A stretch of DNA of 64,000 nucleotides from Maratus speciosus (GCA_963932465.1 OZ010786.1:532769073-532833072), one strand, 5' to 3'. Shown: positions 1-11,993, numbered from the stretch's first letter. Made by a program: numbers and translations. The notes: generated from the letters alone by a model not told the origin.

Positions 1-130
1 GAAGAATTATGTAGCTGTGAAATAGCTTATGAGATTTTTTTCATGAATACAAATGTAAACTTTTAATATTAATTAAAATACTACTTAGTATTTTAGGTAG
101 CTTTCTTTACAAAAAGCTACCTATTGCAGC
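1..130. repeat. Copy of a dispersed 'AGCTG...TTATGAGTAC' repeat, edge-truncated
   Basis: The opening bases (a TAGCTGTGAAATAGCTTATG core followed by an ATGAATACAAATGTAAA-like stretch) match segments near 3310, 3620, 4455, 4995 and 6170. It is therefore the outlying first copy of the degenerate repeat domain at 2990-6480. No coding potential is seen. Confidence 0.55.
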
Positions 131-218
131 CGTTCGGAGGAAAGCGATTTCAAAAAATTTTGGTATATTTTCATCGATCATGACCCCCAGACCCCGAAAC
201 CACCCTCCGTTCAAAATT

Positions 219-388
219 GATATATATATATATATATATATCAATTTGATATATATATGATGATGTATATATATATATGCTATATATATATATATCATAT
301 GATATATATATATATATATATATATGTGATGATGTATATATATATATGCATATATATATATGCATGATATATATATATATATATATAT

Positions 389-430
<42 letters not shown>
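219..430. repeat. (TA)n microsatellite
   Basis: Long alternating TA tracts are broken by short GATGATG, TCAATTTGA and CATGATA interruptions. Apparent open frames here (runs of Ile/Tyr) are artefacts of the repeat. The region would extrude as hairpins or cruciforms and is prone to assembly error. Confidence 0.97.
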
Positions 431-453
431 GACCTATGTCATACTGTAACTCT

Positions 454-2230
454 CGTATTTATGAACCGATTTGGATGTAATTCGGTGTGTACATAGTACA
501 TACCAATGTCTCGACCGAGTTCGTTGGTCAGCTTCATCCGCCATTTTGTTTCAAAATGGCGGCCATTTAAAATTTAAAAAAAAAAATTAAAATTTGAAAT
601 GTGGTACCAAAAAATTGAAAATGGAAAAATATTTTTTTCTTATGTATTTGACCTTTATACAAAGACTCCGTAGCAGTTTTTGTTTCGTCTATATCTTAAA
701 AAATGGCTGAGTTATAGCATTTTGAATTTCTAGCGAAGCTGACATTTTGAAACGTCCTGAATTTTGTCACGCGATATAAGGCGTATTTATGAACCGATTT
801 GGATGTAACTTCGTTTATACATAGTATAGACCAATGTCTCGACCGAGTTCGTTGGCCAGCTTCATCCGCCATTTTGTTTAAAAATGGCGGCCATTTAAAA
901 TTTTAAGAAAAATTTAAATTGGAAATGTGGTACCAAAAAATTGAAAATTGAAAAAATATTTTTTCCTTATGTGTTTGACCTTGATAAAAAGATTCGGGAG
1001 CAGTTTTTGTTTCGTTTATATCTTAAAAAATGGCTGAGTTATGGCATTTTGAATTTCTAGCGTGGCTGACATTTTGAAACGCCCTGATTTTTGCCACGTG
1101 ATAACAGACGTATTTATGAACCGATTTGGATGTACCTTGGTGTGTACATAGTACATACAAATAACTCAACCGAGTTCGTTGGCCAGCTTCATCCGCCATC
1201 TTGTTTCAAAATGGCGGCCATTTAAAAAAAATTTTAAAAATTTAAATTTAAAATGAGATGCCAAAAAATTGGAAAATGAAAAAGATTTTTTCGTATGTGT
1301 TTGACCTTAATACAAAGATTCCTGAACAGGTTTTGTTTCGTCTATATCTAAAAAAATGGCTGAGTTATAACATTTTGAATTTCTATTGTGGCTGACATTT
1401 TAAAACGACCTGATTTTTGTCTTTCGATAACAGGCGTATTTATGAACCGATTTGGATATTACTTGGTCTGTACATAGTGCATACCACTGTCTCGACCGAG
1501 TTCGTTGGTCAGCTTCATTCGCCATCTTTTTTCAAAAGGGTTGCGATTTTTTTTAAATGTATTTTAAAATTTAAAATGAGGTATTAAAAAATTGGAAAAT
1601 GAAAAAGATTTTTTTTATGTGTTTGGCCTTGATACAAAGATTCGGAGCAGTTTTTGTTTCTGAAAATTTGTTCTTTTGTTTATATCTTAAAAAGTGGTTG
1701 AATTATAGCACTTTGAATTTCTATCATGGCTAACACTTTGAAACAATCTTGTATTTGTCACGCGATACCACACGTATTCGCCTATTTCGATGGAAGAAGG
1801 CATGTTGATAGTATACATCAATATCTCGACCAAGTTCGCTGGCCAGCTTCATGAGCCATCTTGTTTCAAAATGGCGGCCATTAAATTAAAAAAAAAATAT
1901 ATATTTAAAGTGAGGTGCAAAAAAATTAGAAATTGAAAAAGGTTTCTTTCTTAAGTATTTGACCTTGATATAAGGATTCAGGAGCATTTTTTGTTTGCCT
2001 TTATCTTAAAAAATGGCTCAGATATAGTAGTTTCAATTCCTAACGTGGGTGACATTTTGAAAAATCTGTTTTTTTTGCCTGCGACAGCACTCGTATATAT
2101 CAACCGATTCCGATGTGAGTGAGCATGTGCACAGCAATTAATAAGGTATCGACCAAGTTCACTGGTTAGCCTCATCCACCATGTTGTCTTAAAATGGCAG
2201 GCACTTTAAGAAATCGCCGAATTTGGCAGC
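454..2230 (+). repeat. ~327-bp tandem repeat array, 5 units plus a partial sixth
   Basis: Units begin with CGTATTTATGAACCGATTTG at 454, 782, 1109 and 1435, with diverged starts at 1773 and 2092, giving spacings of 328, 327, 326, 338 and 319. Each unit carries TCGACCGAGTTCGTTGGCCA and then a palindrome, CCGCCATTTT-GTTTC-AAAATGGCGG, at 538-562, 866-890, 1193-1217 and 1868-1877 (right arm). Divergence rises from unit 1 to unit 6. AAAATGGCGGC resembles the known YY1/Pleiohomeotic site. No open frame runs through the units. Confidence 0.93.
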
Positions 2231-2990
2231 CAAATATAAGTTACTTTAATTAAAAGCAGCTTGGATAAAGCTGACTAATTTCGCGAAATTCTCATTCATA
2301 ATGATTTAGTATTGATAAAAATTAGTATTGAATCTCCTACATTCGGTTTCCACTTAATTGAGCTTCCTGTGTTTGAATAATATAAGTTGGCTTTTTTAAA
2401 ATAAGGAACATGAAAGCTAGCTCTTCCTCCCGGCACTGGCAGGAAGGACTTTTTTTATATACAAAGTAAAAGAAAATTCTATTTAAACATAATACGAATA
2501 ATTTAAACATTATATCCGTTACATTTTTTGAAATCCAGCCATTTGACACATTAGCATTGCTATATGTATCCTAAACAAGATTTTACAAAATATATTAAAT
2601 ATGTTTCCGTATACAAGAAAATATTACTGAAAAGGAGACTCAATACGTTTTTTTTTATATAATGAGGCAAGTCATGAATGTAGACTTAAACATCAGGAAA
2701 TCAATTTTCAATACAACATTTATTCTCTGTTTTCATTTTTACATAAATGTATGCCATGCAAAACGTAAAATGCGAAAAGAATATAATTTTCTATTATACA
2801 TTAACATCTTTTTCAACATACTGTCTTCAAAAACATCTATCGTTACTATGTAATCTAATGAAACATTATAATGGCAGTGATTAAAGAATTTTACATGATC
2901 TCTAAAACTATACTCTTAAACAATATAAACGAGAGCGCAATTAATAATGCATTATCTAATACTAACTTTTCTTAATTTTTTATGATATTC
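2231..2990. other. AT-rich spacer, no feature recognised
   Basis: The two short open frames here (minus 2337-2549, plus 2662-2853) have AT-driven composition, no recognisable domain and no supporting context. I see no gene, RNA or clear repeat boundary. Confidence 0.5.
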
Positions 2991-3943
2991 ATGTAGTGTA
3001 AGAGAAACTATTGACAAGAAAGTAGCATTTTACTATACCACAGGGTAACGCGATTTATTATATTCATTCGGTTATAAACTTTTTTATTCATTTAGGAGGG
3101 AAACGGTTTTTTAGAGATAGCAAACCGTGTACATTGTAATTCCTTACATTTAAAGTGGATGTATTTTTTATAAATTATTTGTGAATATTAATAGTTACTT
3201 TTTAATTTTTAGTTTGACTAAAGCATATAGCCATATTTACTAGTGATGCATAATTATATACTTAGCAATTCTCTTTAATATGCTTTCTTATTTCTTATGT
3301 ATACAAGAATTATCCAGCTGGTGAATAGCTTATGAGTACATTTTTGCATAAATATAATTACAAGATTTATTACGTTCGTTGACTTATCTATTTTATTTTA
3401 TTCACGTCGGGGGCAAATAGTGTTTCAAAGATAAGACATCCTATACATTATATGCTCTAATATTTAAAACACAGAAAAAAAAAATAATTGCTTTTGAATA
3501 CTTTTTTTTTGTATTATTAGATCGAGTAAAGCACATAATGAAATTTATTAGTGATGAGATAATAATATCCTTAAAATGGATATTTAATATATCTTCTTAT
3601 TTATTATGTATACAAGAAATATTCAAATATTCAGCTGGGGATTAACTTATGAGTACATTTTTGTAAGAACACAAACGCAAATAAAAAAAAAAATATAAAT
3701 ACTCGCTCGCGCAACATATTAATTAAAAGCATACTTAAGAAGTAATTTTTTCACAATGTAAAAAAAAAAATCTGTTTTTCAAATTAACACAAATAAATTA
3801 AATGTTGCTGATAACAAATATTACTTAATATTCTTTATTATTTCATAATTTAGCACAAATATTCTTAAAAAAAGAGAAAAGAGAGCGAAATTAATAATGC
3901 ATTCTGTAATCCTAACTTTTCGTCCATTAATCCAGCATGGATG

Positions 3944-3946
<3 letters not shown>

Positions 3947-3975
<29 letters not shown>
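3947..3975. repeat. (TA)n microsatellite
   Basis: A short pure TA tract lies inside the degenerate repeat domain. Confidence 0.9.
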
Positions 3976-3978
<3 letters not shown>

Positions 3979-4084
3979 ATTGAAACATTGAAATGCGCAC
4001 TGGAAATAATAAGTCTGAATTTAATTACGTATTTTTTTTTTTTATTCACATTGCTAACAATGTGTAAAACCAACAGAGTAAAAA

Positions 4085-4160
4085 AGTATCATCCAGAAGG
4101 ATTAGAACCTTGGTCTTTGGTTCAACACACTAACACTCTGCCAACTGAGATACATGGAAC
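4085..4160 (-). repeat. tRNA-derived SINE head (minus strand)
   Basis: On the minus strand the sequence reads TATCTCAGTTGGCAGAGTG (A-box-like) and then AAGGTTCTAATCC (B-box-like), about 50 bases apart as in a tRNA gene. Base pairing of the acceptor and T stems is decayed, so it is a tRNA-derived repeat and not a functional tRNA. Related heads on the plus strand follow at 4262 and 4810. Confidence 0.55.
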
Positions 4161-4205
4161 GAACCTAACCTGCAGCACTTCCCTAATACAGTTATCCTGT
4201 TTTGA

Positions 4206-5000
4206 GCTGCTGATGCAGACTTACCAACATATATGAGTGAAGGGTTTCATCCTAGGTATGTGGTTCCAGGTCGGTCAGTTGGCTGAGTGTTCCAGTGCTG
4301 AACAAAAGACATTGGTTCTAACTCTCGCCTGGATACATTTTCACAATGTTGCTTTTACGCCTTGTTAGAAATATGGACAAAAATCAAAGTAATTAAATCC
4401 AGATTTGATATTTCCCGGGCGTATTTTATTGTTTCAATTATTTTAAAAATATCAAGCTGTAAAATTGATTACGAGTAAATTCTTGCATTAATACAAATGC
4501 AAATTTTCGAAACACATTCAGTCACACGTAATTTTAATTAGAAGCATTCTTAGGAAGTATTTTTTATGCGCAATTTAATAGAAAAAAAGTTATTCAAAAA
4601 TAATACGAATAATTTAAATGTTATTGATAACATTTTATTGTGTTTGAAATACTTCATAATTTCACAAAATTAGAGCGAATATTATGAAAACACACATAAA
4701 TCAGGGATGAATTAATATTAAATTATCTAATAGTAACAGTTGTTGCTTTTTGCAGCTATTCATGCAGACTTACCAACATATATGAGTGAAGGGATCCTTG
4801 GTAAGTATTTCGTTCCTGGTGTGTCAGTTGGCAGAGAGTTTGATGCTGAACCAAAGACCCTGGTTCTAACCCTTGCCTGGATGCATTTTCACTCTGTTGA
4901 TTTTATGCCTTATTAACAATATGAATCAAAATAATTAAATTCAGATTTGCTATTTCCCTGGCGTATTTTTTTGTTTCAATTATTATAAAAATATTAAGCT
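4206..5000 (+). repeat. Two ~547-bp direct repeats carrying tRNA-like heads
   Basis: The segment GCAGACTTACCAACATATAT followed by GAGTGAAGGG occurs at 4215 and 4762. In both copies it leads into a tRNA-like stretch: GTTCC..GG..GTCAGTTGGC (A-box-like; 4262, 4810), then TGGTTCTAAC (B-box-like; 4315, 4862), then TGGATRCATTTTCAC. Conservation continues past the tRNA-like part, so the head is one module of a larger repeat. Confidence 0.65.
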
Positions 5001-6480
5001 GTGAAATTGATTATGAGTAATTTTCTGCATGAATGCAAAAGTAAATTTCTGAAACACACCCAGACACACGTAATTTTAAATAGATAACAGGTAAGGTGAC
5101 CGCGCCAGTAATTGATACCCCTCCAGTACTTGATCATTTTTTTCAAATATTGCGCCATTTCAGGCGAAATGAGTTTTACATATGGCACTAGACATGATAT
5201 ATATATATATATTTATTTATTATTTTGGAGCACATGTTGGTACGTTGTTGTCAGCTGCTTGCTGTAAAAGAAGACATTTTAGGATTTTTTTTAATTATTA
5301 TTATAAAATTAAAAAAAATTAATTTTTGATGAGTTCGAGACAATTACGGTAAGTTATAATAATCCGATTCTATCTTGCTTATTTCAAATAATAGTTTTAC
5401 ATAAATTATTTTTAATCACAGCTTAAGCATGATATTTTAAAGATTGGTTTTTGAATTTTCAACTGATTTCTTTGATTGATAAACTTCTGTGAAAATGACA
5501 ATCAAAGAAACTACTTACTTATATTTTTGTTGCTATTTAATTTTAGCAGATTTTATTTTTTACCATTATAGGAAATTCATTACGGGTTGTAGTAATTTTG
5601 TTAGTTTACTTCTAAAATTTAAAAGGAAGGAAATACAATAAAAAAACCGCAGCACTAACCTTATTTTACCAATTACTGTCTCGATCACACTATAATTTGA
5701 AATACTTCATGATTTCATAAAATTAGCACGAATATTCTTAAAAAGACATGAAACAGAGCAAAATTAATAAATTTAATCATAACATTTCTTGCTTTTTGTA
5801 GCTAATCTTGCGCTGTAAATGTAACTATAGCCAAGAAGGTAACATTTTACTTTGTCACAGGGGAGCGCGATTTATTACTTTAGTTCTCTTATGTACTTCT
5901 TTAATTCATGTAAGAAGGAAACAGTATTTCAGAGATGAATTTATTAAACACACTTACACATTTACATATATTAAAAAAGTCGTGTACATTATATTCACTA
6001 ATATTGGAAGTACAGAAGAAATGTATAAAATTTTTCTTAATATAAAGTTTAAAATTTTGTAATTTTTCATCGAGTAAAGGATATAGTAAAATTAACTAAT
6101 GATGGTATAATAATATTTTTTACATTTTCTCTTAAAGATGGTTCCAAATTTCATTCATATACAAGAAATATTTAGCTGAGAAACATTTTTGTAGTAATAG
6201 GGATGTAAATTTATTAAACACACTTACACATTTACATAAATTAAAACATACTTAGGAAGTACTTTTTATGTGTAGTGTAAAAGAAAAAGTTTAATTGAAA
6301 TTAAACTTATTATTTGAAATGTTTCGTACTTAAAATTAAAAGAATAAACTATATGTTTCTAATAATTATTATTTGAAATATTTCGTAATTTCATCAAATG
6401 ATCATTTTATTTTATAGGATGTTTAACTTCGTAATTATTCTTAAGCAATCGAGAATTGTCTGTATTTAAATCATTACTGA

Positions 6481-7003
6481 ACTAGAATCTTTGTTGATGT
6501 TGGTCTTTCTTAGAATTTGAGATTTTTGATTTATGTCTGCTCTGTTTGTCTGAAGTTTTAGGATAGAAATACAGTTTTTCAAATATCTGTATAGATGACA
6601 TTTTAAAATATCATACAACTGTACTATTATACAAAAATGTATTTTTAAAAGCAATCAAAAAACACGTGACATCAAGTTATAGCAATTTCTTTTAAAAAGC
6701 GGTTCTTCTTTCTAAATATTTATGAAGTATGAAATTTTGAGAGAATTGAGAAAAATATTTTCTGATATATTCATAAAGTTAGGTTTTACAACATTTATGT
6801 ACTAAATATTAAATTGTTAATATTAAATTTTAGCTACAAAGCTTTGTTAACCTTCTCACCTCTGTGAACTGATATATCCGTTCTCTAAGCTGCAGGTTTC
6901 ACAGCGATTGTAGCACTATTTACATTAATATAATTATAGAGATACAATAGTGTTTTAAAACACTGTGTAATGGTTAGTGCACTCGTTATATAAATATACG
7001 TAA
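6481..7003. other. AT-rich spacer
   Basis: I found no gene, RNA or repeat boundary that I can support. The 62-codon minus frame at 6466-6654 is low-complexity and unsupported. Confidence 0.5.
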
Positions 7004-7817
7004 TTAGGGGAAAGTAGTGTAATAACGGTCAGCGAGTAATCCCGCTCACTGAAATATCGCTAACCAGAATAGAATTGAAAACCCGCGATACATACCACCA
7101 TCTAGCGAACATCCATTATAAGTTCCTCGTAAGGATATAGTGACCGTCGAAAGGATAGTGTTTTTGTGTCCTCACGTTATTTGTTTCAGTTGTTGTATTA
7201 TAAAATTCTACAACATGTAACTTGAAGTTAAGTATGCACTGCCATTTTCAAATGTTAATTTACTTATTATATCTATAAAATATATACATGTAGGTTCATG
7301 CTTTTATTTATTTAGCAAGTTATTATTTAGGAATTTATATCACACAAGGTCAGAGGAAAACACTGATGAGTAACAGGTATGTGATGATGTTAACCCAGAT
7401 GATTTGCTTCTAATCGGAAGGATATGGTGACAGAAATCTGCTGTTTTTGCAGAGAATTCGGGAGAGATAAAGAGACGTGGTTTTGCTGCACAATACCATG
7501 CGGAAAGTGGTCGCATAATGCCTCAAGGGGTGTGAATATACCACACAACTACATATGTGACATTTGTAGTACTTAAATGTTGTATAAAATTTTCAGCGCA
7601 ATTACCTTACTATGCTGGACATTACCGCTCAATCCATGGTCCAATTAAGTATATGATAAAAATCGTTCATAAAACTTTAATGGAAAATTGGTGATTGCAA
7701 ACTGTTCATTATGCTTTGGAGTTATACTACATAAATAAATATTGATCTTTTGTATAAATGTGACTAGCTATTGATGTTTTCCCTTAAGTGAGCATCATTA
7801 CTCTACTTTCCCCCAAG
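7004..7817 (+). mobile_element. TIR-bounded DNA transposon remnant (pogo/jerky-like)
   Basis: The left end reads GGGGAAAGTAGTGTAATAACG and the right end, reverse-complemented, reads GGGGAAAGTAGAGTAATGATG. These inverted repeats match at about 20 of 25 positions. The ~814-bp element encloses a broken coding relic ending in a PHD-type zinc finger (7436-7576), so it looks like an internally deleted copy of an autonomous transposon. The exact target duplication is unclear, although TA dinucleotides lie close to both ends. Assignment to the pogo/jerky group is inference from the finger. Confidence 0.72.
7384..7576 (+). pseudogene. PHD-type zinc-finger C terminus of a transposase, broken
   Basis: The frame from 7436 to the TAA at 7574-7576 translates to a Cys/His cluster: CCFC, then GRDKETWFCC, TIPCGKWSH and a closing YICDIC. 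The order CxxC - W-C - C-x-x-W-x-H - CxxC is that of a PHD finger. Fingers of this kind form the C terminus of many arthropod pogo/jerky-like (DDE_1) transposases, with endings similar to CDIC. One zinc ligand is lost: the residue expected as Cys after the His (HxxC) is Ser (HNAS). Immediately upstream, DDVNPDDLLLIG is readable in another frame (7384-7419), so a frameshift separates it. The catalytic domain is absent. A host PHD exon is an alternative, but the surrounding inverted repeats argue for a transposon. Confidence 0.6.
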
Positions 7818-8560
7818 TTTTTTATATCATACTGGAAAATTTATCTTATTTTATCAATTAAAAACATACACATAAAATAACATTGCAATTTTGCCCTTTT
7901 GCTCAATTGCCAGGGATTAATCTGAAACAGTTTAAAACATTTTTAGGTTTTTCGTAACACCAATACCATATGAATATTCAACCTAATTTATTTTATTCAT
8001 AAAATACTGTGAAGAAATGGGTATTATTTGATCACAATTATATTTTTCTGATGTTACGTATTTTCGGCATTGATTTAATCTTATATTATAGCCTTTCGTA
8101 TTACAGCATAAAACGTTTACAGTTACTGAATTGTCAAAACAATTTTACTGTAGATACCGGAAAAAATAAGTAACTAAAACGAAATAAAGGAAGAAACGTG
8201 AAAGAAATCAAAGTTCTTTCAAAGTTCTCTCGAGCATCAAATATCCCCGAGGGTGAAACTGAAACAACTTCAATGATCACGGCGCGGCGTAGTCTTCTCA
8301 ATGAATTTCAAATTTACTGCAGAAAAGAATCAATATCAGTGTTAGAAAAATAAATGTTTAAATGTGGTATATATATATAATACATGCGAATTATTTTTTT
8401 CCGAACAGATGAGAAGACTTTTAGATCATCTCTATAGAATAGCATTATGTAACATTAAGGTGTGGTGCATTATCGACTAATTACAAAACAAGAGAGAAAG
8501 AAATATGAGTGAAGCATTGATTATGAAACACTTTCCAACACATTCTCAAGAATGTAACAA
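7818..8560. other. AT-rich spacer
   Basis: A slightly GC-richer patch at 8225-8310 contains CCCCGAGGGTGAAACTG but no open frame or motif that I recognise. No gene is supported. Confidence 0.5.
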
Positions 8561-9215
8561 AACTGCAACACTTAATAAGTTGAAATAGAATGTCCAATTC
8601 AATGATACCGAAATGCATAACACATTTGAAAACCCATTTCAGCAATTCCAATCTACAATCGAAAAATTATCCGAATTCTTTGAGTATCCCTATATATGAT
8701 ATATTGATTTGTATCTATTAACTACATGAATTCACAAATTTACTTCACTTAGCAAACACATAGCTCAGTTGAAAATATCCCTTCAGTAAAATTCTGCTAA
8801 TAACGAGAGTGGTACGTGAATTATTTTGTGCAGCCCTGTATACGAGGTATAGAATTTCTATACAACGAGTAACAAGCAAAAAATTGTTAGATCTAAATTT
8901 TCATATCGAAATTGAAATCGCGCTTCCAGCAATTATTGCTCAAAGACATAGTACTGTAATCGATTTATTTTGTGTGTCTCTGTAAATGAGAGACTATAAA
9001 TGCTATATTTTATCGTAATCATCTTGAAGTGCAATTCTGTGATTTATATCAATTTCAATACATTTGAAATAGTGTAATATGTTTAAAATACACCGCAAAC
9101 GATTTTCCCCATTGACAATAATGTAACGAAATTCTTTTGAGTGACCCTGTAAATGGACTATGATTGAAACACACTCCATATATAAAACCGAACATGACAT
9201 TCTACGCATCATTAA
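8560..9215 (+). repeat. Degenerate ~150-bp tandem satellite
   Basis: A motif of the form 'AATTMTTTTGWGTnnCCCTGTAwAtGA' recurs at about 8668, 8814, 8952 and 9118, spaced 138-166 bp, with loosely similar flanks. Elements ending in a 'CCCTGTAT' box are widespread in arthropod genomes. This array is old and diverged. The 71-codon minus frame 9003-9218 is incidental. Confidence 0.5.
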
Positions 9216-9409
9216 CATACATCAGTTGCACGAATATCCGAGTATATTTATGTGAGTTAGATTATGTAAAGACAAACGGACAGACAACCCAAATTCATAA
9301 ACACTGTTGAAAGTGTTGAAAATTAAATCAAAGAGTGACATATATCTATATTATAAAGGACAAACATATATGTGCGTAACGCATACGTCATTTTGCGAAT
9401 GGCAACACT

Positions 9410-9890
9410 TTGAAATTTGAAATAAAATTTTGGTTTTGCAATTTTCTTTACTGGAAATTTTTAAACTTCTAACCATCGCACATTTTAAATTTTTACACCG
9501 TTGTATGAGGAAAAAATGCTCTTTTAAATGCAATTTGTTTGAAAGCTGTATCTAAATTTATTTTTGAGACATTAATTTTTTTGTAGTTTTTAATATCATT
9601 TTTCTAATCGTGGCAACAAAAGAACCCCATTTCTATTGAAAGTCATTGAAAGTAAACGTAAAATAGTCGAAAATAGGAAATACTGTATCTTTTTGTTGTC
9701 ATTTTCACATAAAACCTGAAAAAAAAATTAAATAAAATGCGTGCTATGTCACCGATTTTTTAAATTTCTAAATATCGCGCATTTTCAATTTTTACGCCAT
9801 CAAATAGAGAAAAAAATCTACTTTCAAATGCAATTTGTTTGATAATTGTATCTTAATTGACTGAGTTATTATGGTTTTTAAAATAACTAT
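9410..9890 (+). repeat. Dispersed repeat family R1, two tandem copies
   Basis: Copy 1 (about 9455-9740) and copy 2 (about 9755-9890) share 'AAATTTCTAA...ATCGCRCATTTTNAATTTTTAC' and 'AAATGCAATTTGTTTGA', offset by about 300 bp. A third copy lies at 62455-62770 in the same orientation and includes the distal part (TTTTTGAGAYATTAAT, GTTTCCATTTACACATAA). The family is unknown and appears non-coding. Confidence 0.75.
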
Positions 9891-10079
9891 CCGCCCGAAG
9901 CGGCCAGTTTGGTCTCCCTTAAATGTATCCTAGGCATTGTATCATGTTACTTTTATTCATAATTTAATTTACTTGCTCGATCCTTCGCCAAAGAGGAAGA
10001 TTCTGATAGAGAAATCAAGAACGCGGTATTTTTATGTTAGTCGGGCACAAGTGATAAATCGCCAAACATTGTACCCGTT

Positions 10080-10420
10080 TTTCATATTTCATGATTAAAA
10101 TATAATCATTTCACTCATTTTATTTAAAATGGGTAACTTTAATTTAAAACTGAAACGTTTAAAATTCATGACTTTCACTTAAAAATAAAATCTTTAGAAA
10201 AGAAAAAGAATAAATAATACCATAAACTATTTAATTTCAACATCAAAGCATTGTTTTAATTTACCTCTCGAAAAAATAAAAAAATGTGCTGGCGAGTTAA
10301 AAAATGCCATTGGCGAGAATTGCGCCCTGCTAACATTAAAGTACAAACTCTTTGTGATCATGGCAATTTTTATGTAGTTTTATTCGAAAAAAATATTTTG
10401 ATTAAATAGGTTGCCAGAAA
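10080..10420 (+). repeat. Dispersed repeat family R2, copy 1
   Basis: It shares an ordered set of blocks with 48350-48570: 'TGAAACRTTTAAAAT', 'AATAAATAATACNATAAAC', 'TGGCGAGAATTGCGCCCT', 'GATCATGGCAA', then TTTTATGTAGTTTTA and ATTTTGATTAAA. Both copies are in the same orientation and appear non-coding. Confidence 0.75.
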
Positions 10421-10492
10421 GTACGTTGCCAAATTTCTTTCCGCGCCATGGACCTTTTCTCTATTTCGCCATACCTATACTGGAAAAGTACC

Positions 10493-10572
10493 TTTATTTA
10501 TTTATTTATTTATTGTATTTTAAATGAGATGAGGTCGTATGTTTGTTGTTCAATAAATAAATAAATAAGTAA
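10493..10572. repeat. Inverted (TTTA)n / (TAAA)n microsatellites
   Basis: CTTTATTTATTTATTTATTT is mirrored about 40 bp later by CAATAAATAAATAAATAAGT, giving a small inverted repeat. Confidence 0.85.
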
Positions 10573-11119
10573 AAGACGGCACAGATGTCATATACGCACC
10601 ACGTTGGCGCGATTTTTTTCTGACGCCAATGTCATATACGCCCCGGGATACTTAACTGGCGCCAAAGTGTCGTTATTTTGGTTGATATGGTAACCCGGAT
10701 GTTGTTGTTTATTTATTAATAAATTGTTTATTTAATTTTTTTTAATTATATAAATTGTTTTTTCTATAGTTATTAATTAAACTTATTTTTTACTTATTGT
10801 TATTCTCTTTTAAAAACTATTACACTATAACCAATGAGATGCGTTTCATTCGGTAGTTGCCATTAAACAATTAACAAATAATTGAGATTTCTGTGCCACG
10901 TGCGACAGTGTAATATATATATAGAGAGAGCGAAATTTTCAAGCATGAATTATTTTTAAATGTATCTCTATCACTTGTAGCTCGATTATGAAAGATTAAT
11001 CCGCTTGCCTTTAAAACAATGTAAAAATGTCAGCATTTGTTTCGGTCTGATGTCCCATAACAAAATTAAAACTTCCTCTATAGAAAAATAAATAAAATAA
11101 TGTAAATAAGAAACAAATT

Positions 11120-11210
11120 TAACAAACATGGGATTGAACCACGCGCTTAAAGCACTGAAATGATCGGAAAGACTGCCTTAAGTCGCAAAATCATGGGCTA
11201 AGAACTCTTG
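11120..11210 (-). repeat. tRNA-Ser-like SINE head (minus strand)
   Basis: The minus strand ends in GCGCGTGGTTCAATCCCATG, which resembles the variable and T arms of eukaryotic tRNA-Ser, with a consensus B box (GGTTCAATCCC). Upstream, CTTAGCCCATGATTTTGCG and GACTTAAGGC stand where the D arm would be. Stems are imperfect. A partial second copy in the same orientation may lie at 11565-11620 (CATGGG, then CAAAGTACTGAAAT). Confidence 0.45.
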
Positions 11211-11394
11211 GCATGTGAAAGTATCGTTTTTAATAAATTTTAAAACTTTATTTGAATGCATAATTGATATTTTTCATATAAAAATTCTTTTTTATGTTAG
11301 TGGACAATCTAAAATATATATTACATGTAAAAAAATAATAATTAGAGTTAAAAAAAAAAAAGAAAAAAAAGAAGAATTGTTTTTACCTATACTC

Positions 11395-11430
11395 TGTAAC
11401 CCGAGAAGCTCGGGTTTGATCCCCTAGTAT
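11395..11430 (+). repeat. Isolated B-box-like tRNA fragment
   Basis: CCCGAGAAGCTCGGGTTTGA followed by TCCCCTAG contains a small hairpin and a B-box-like GGTTTGATCCC. No A box at the right distance is convincing. It is probably a truncated tRNA-derived repeat. Confidence 0.3.
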
Positions 11431-11935
11431 TCATAATATTCAAATTACAAAAAATGCACTTTAAAAAAATTAAGTAAAAATATTTAATTTTGAAATGTAA
11501 GCAAGTAATATTAGAAATCAACCGTCAGTATAGCGTCAGCTCTTTCATAACGTCTCTCCTTTTAGCATCGATTTCATGGGCCTCAAAGTACTGAAATAGT
11601 AATTTAACTGGTAGTTCCGTCTAATGCAGTCAGAATTTACTAGTTACAAAGGGTGAAGTTATATCGAGAATTGAAGTTATCTCGCTATGGTAAATTACAT
11701 TTTCAAATGCATGTTTTGTTATTCCATTTGAATTTAGATTCTAATTTCTCTACTATGATTTAAATGTTACTAAAACCAACTTTTCAAAATAGATGAAAAT
11801 GAATCATTCCCATTCATTTATTATTAATTAATGAATTAATTATTATAACAGATGGAAACGGGTTATAATTCGAGAGAGGTCGTGTCTTATAATGCTATTG
11901 GTGATTTTGTGTATTTTCTGGGCGTGTACTATCGG

Positions 11936-11940
<5 letters not shown>

Positions 11941-11993
<53 letters not shown>
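11941..11993. repeat. Poly(A) tract (~53 bp)
   Basis: This is one of the longest homopolymers in the window. It could be a retroposon tail on the plus strand or simple expansion. No element body is identifiable upstream. Confidence 0.9.

Larger units (their letters stand above)
2990..6480. repeat. Degenerate repeat domain (diverged tandem/dispersed units)
   Basis: Several motifs recur in the same order: 'GCATTTTACT..ACCACAGGG..CGCGATTTATTA' (3027 and 5845); 'ATCGAGTAAAG' (3521 and 6069); 'GTATACAAGAA...CAGCTG...TTATGAGTAC' (3300, 3605, with weaker 4450, 4990, 6165); and 'GAGAGCGAAATTAATAATGCATT' (2932, 3880). Units appear to be 300-900 bp and are heavily mutated. Open frames such as 3937-4236 and 5808-6062 are incidental. 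The family is not recognised. Confidence 0.6.

Noticed and set aside
107..391. 94-codon and 64-codon minus-strand open frames rich in Ile/Tyr/His
   Set aside because: They read through the (TA)n microsatellite; the amino-acid pattern is a direct product of the repeat.
11941..11993. Poly(A) tail of a processed pseudogene
   Set aside because: No coding-like body or target duplication was identifiable upstream.
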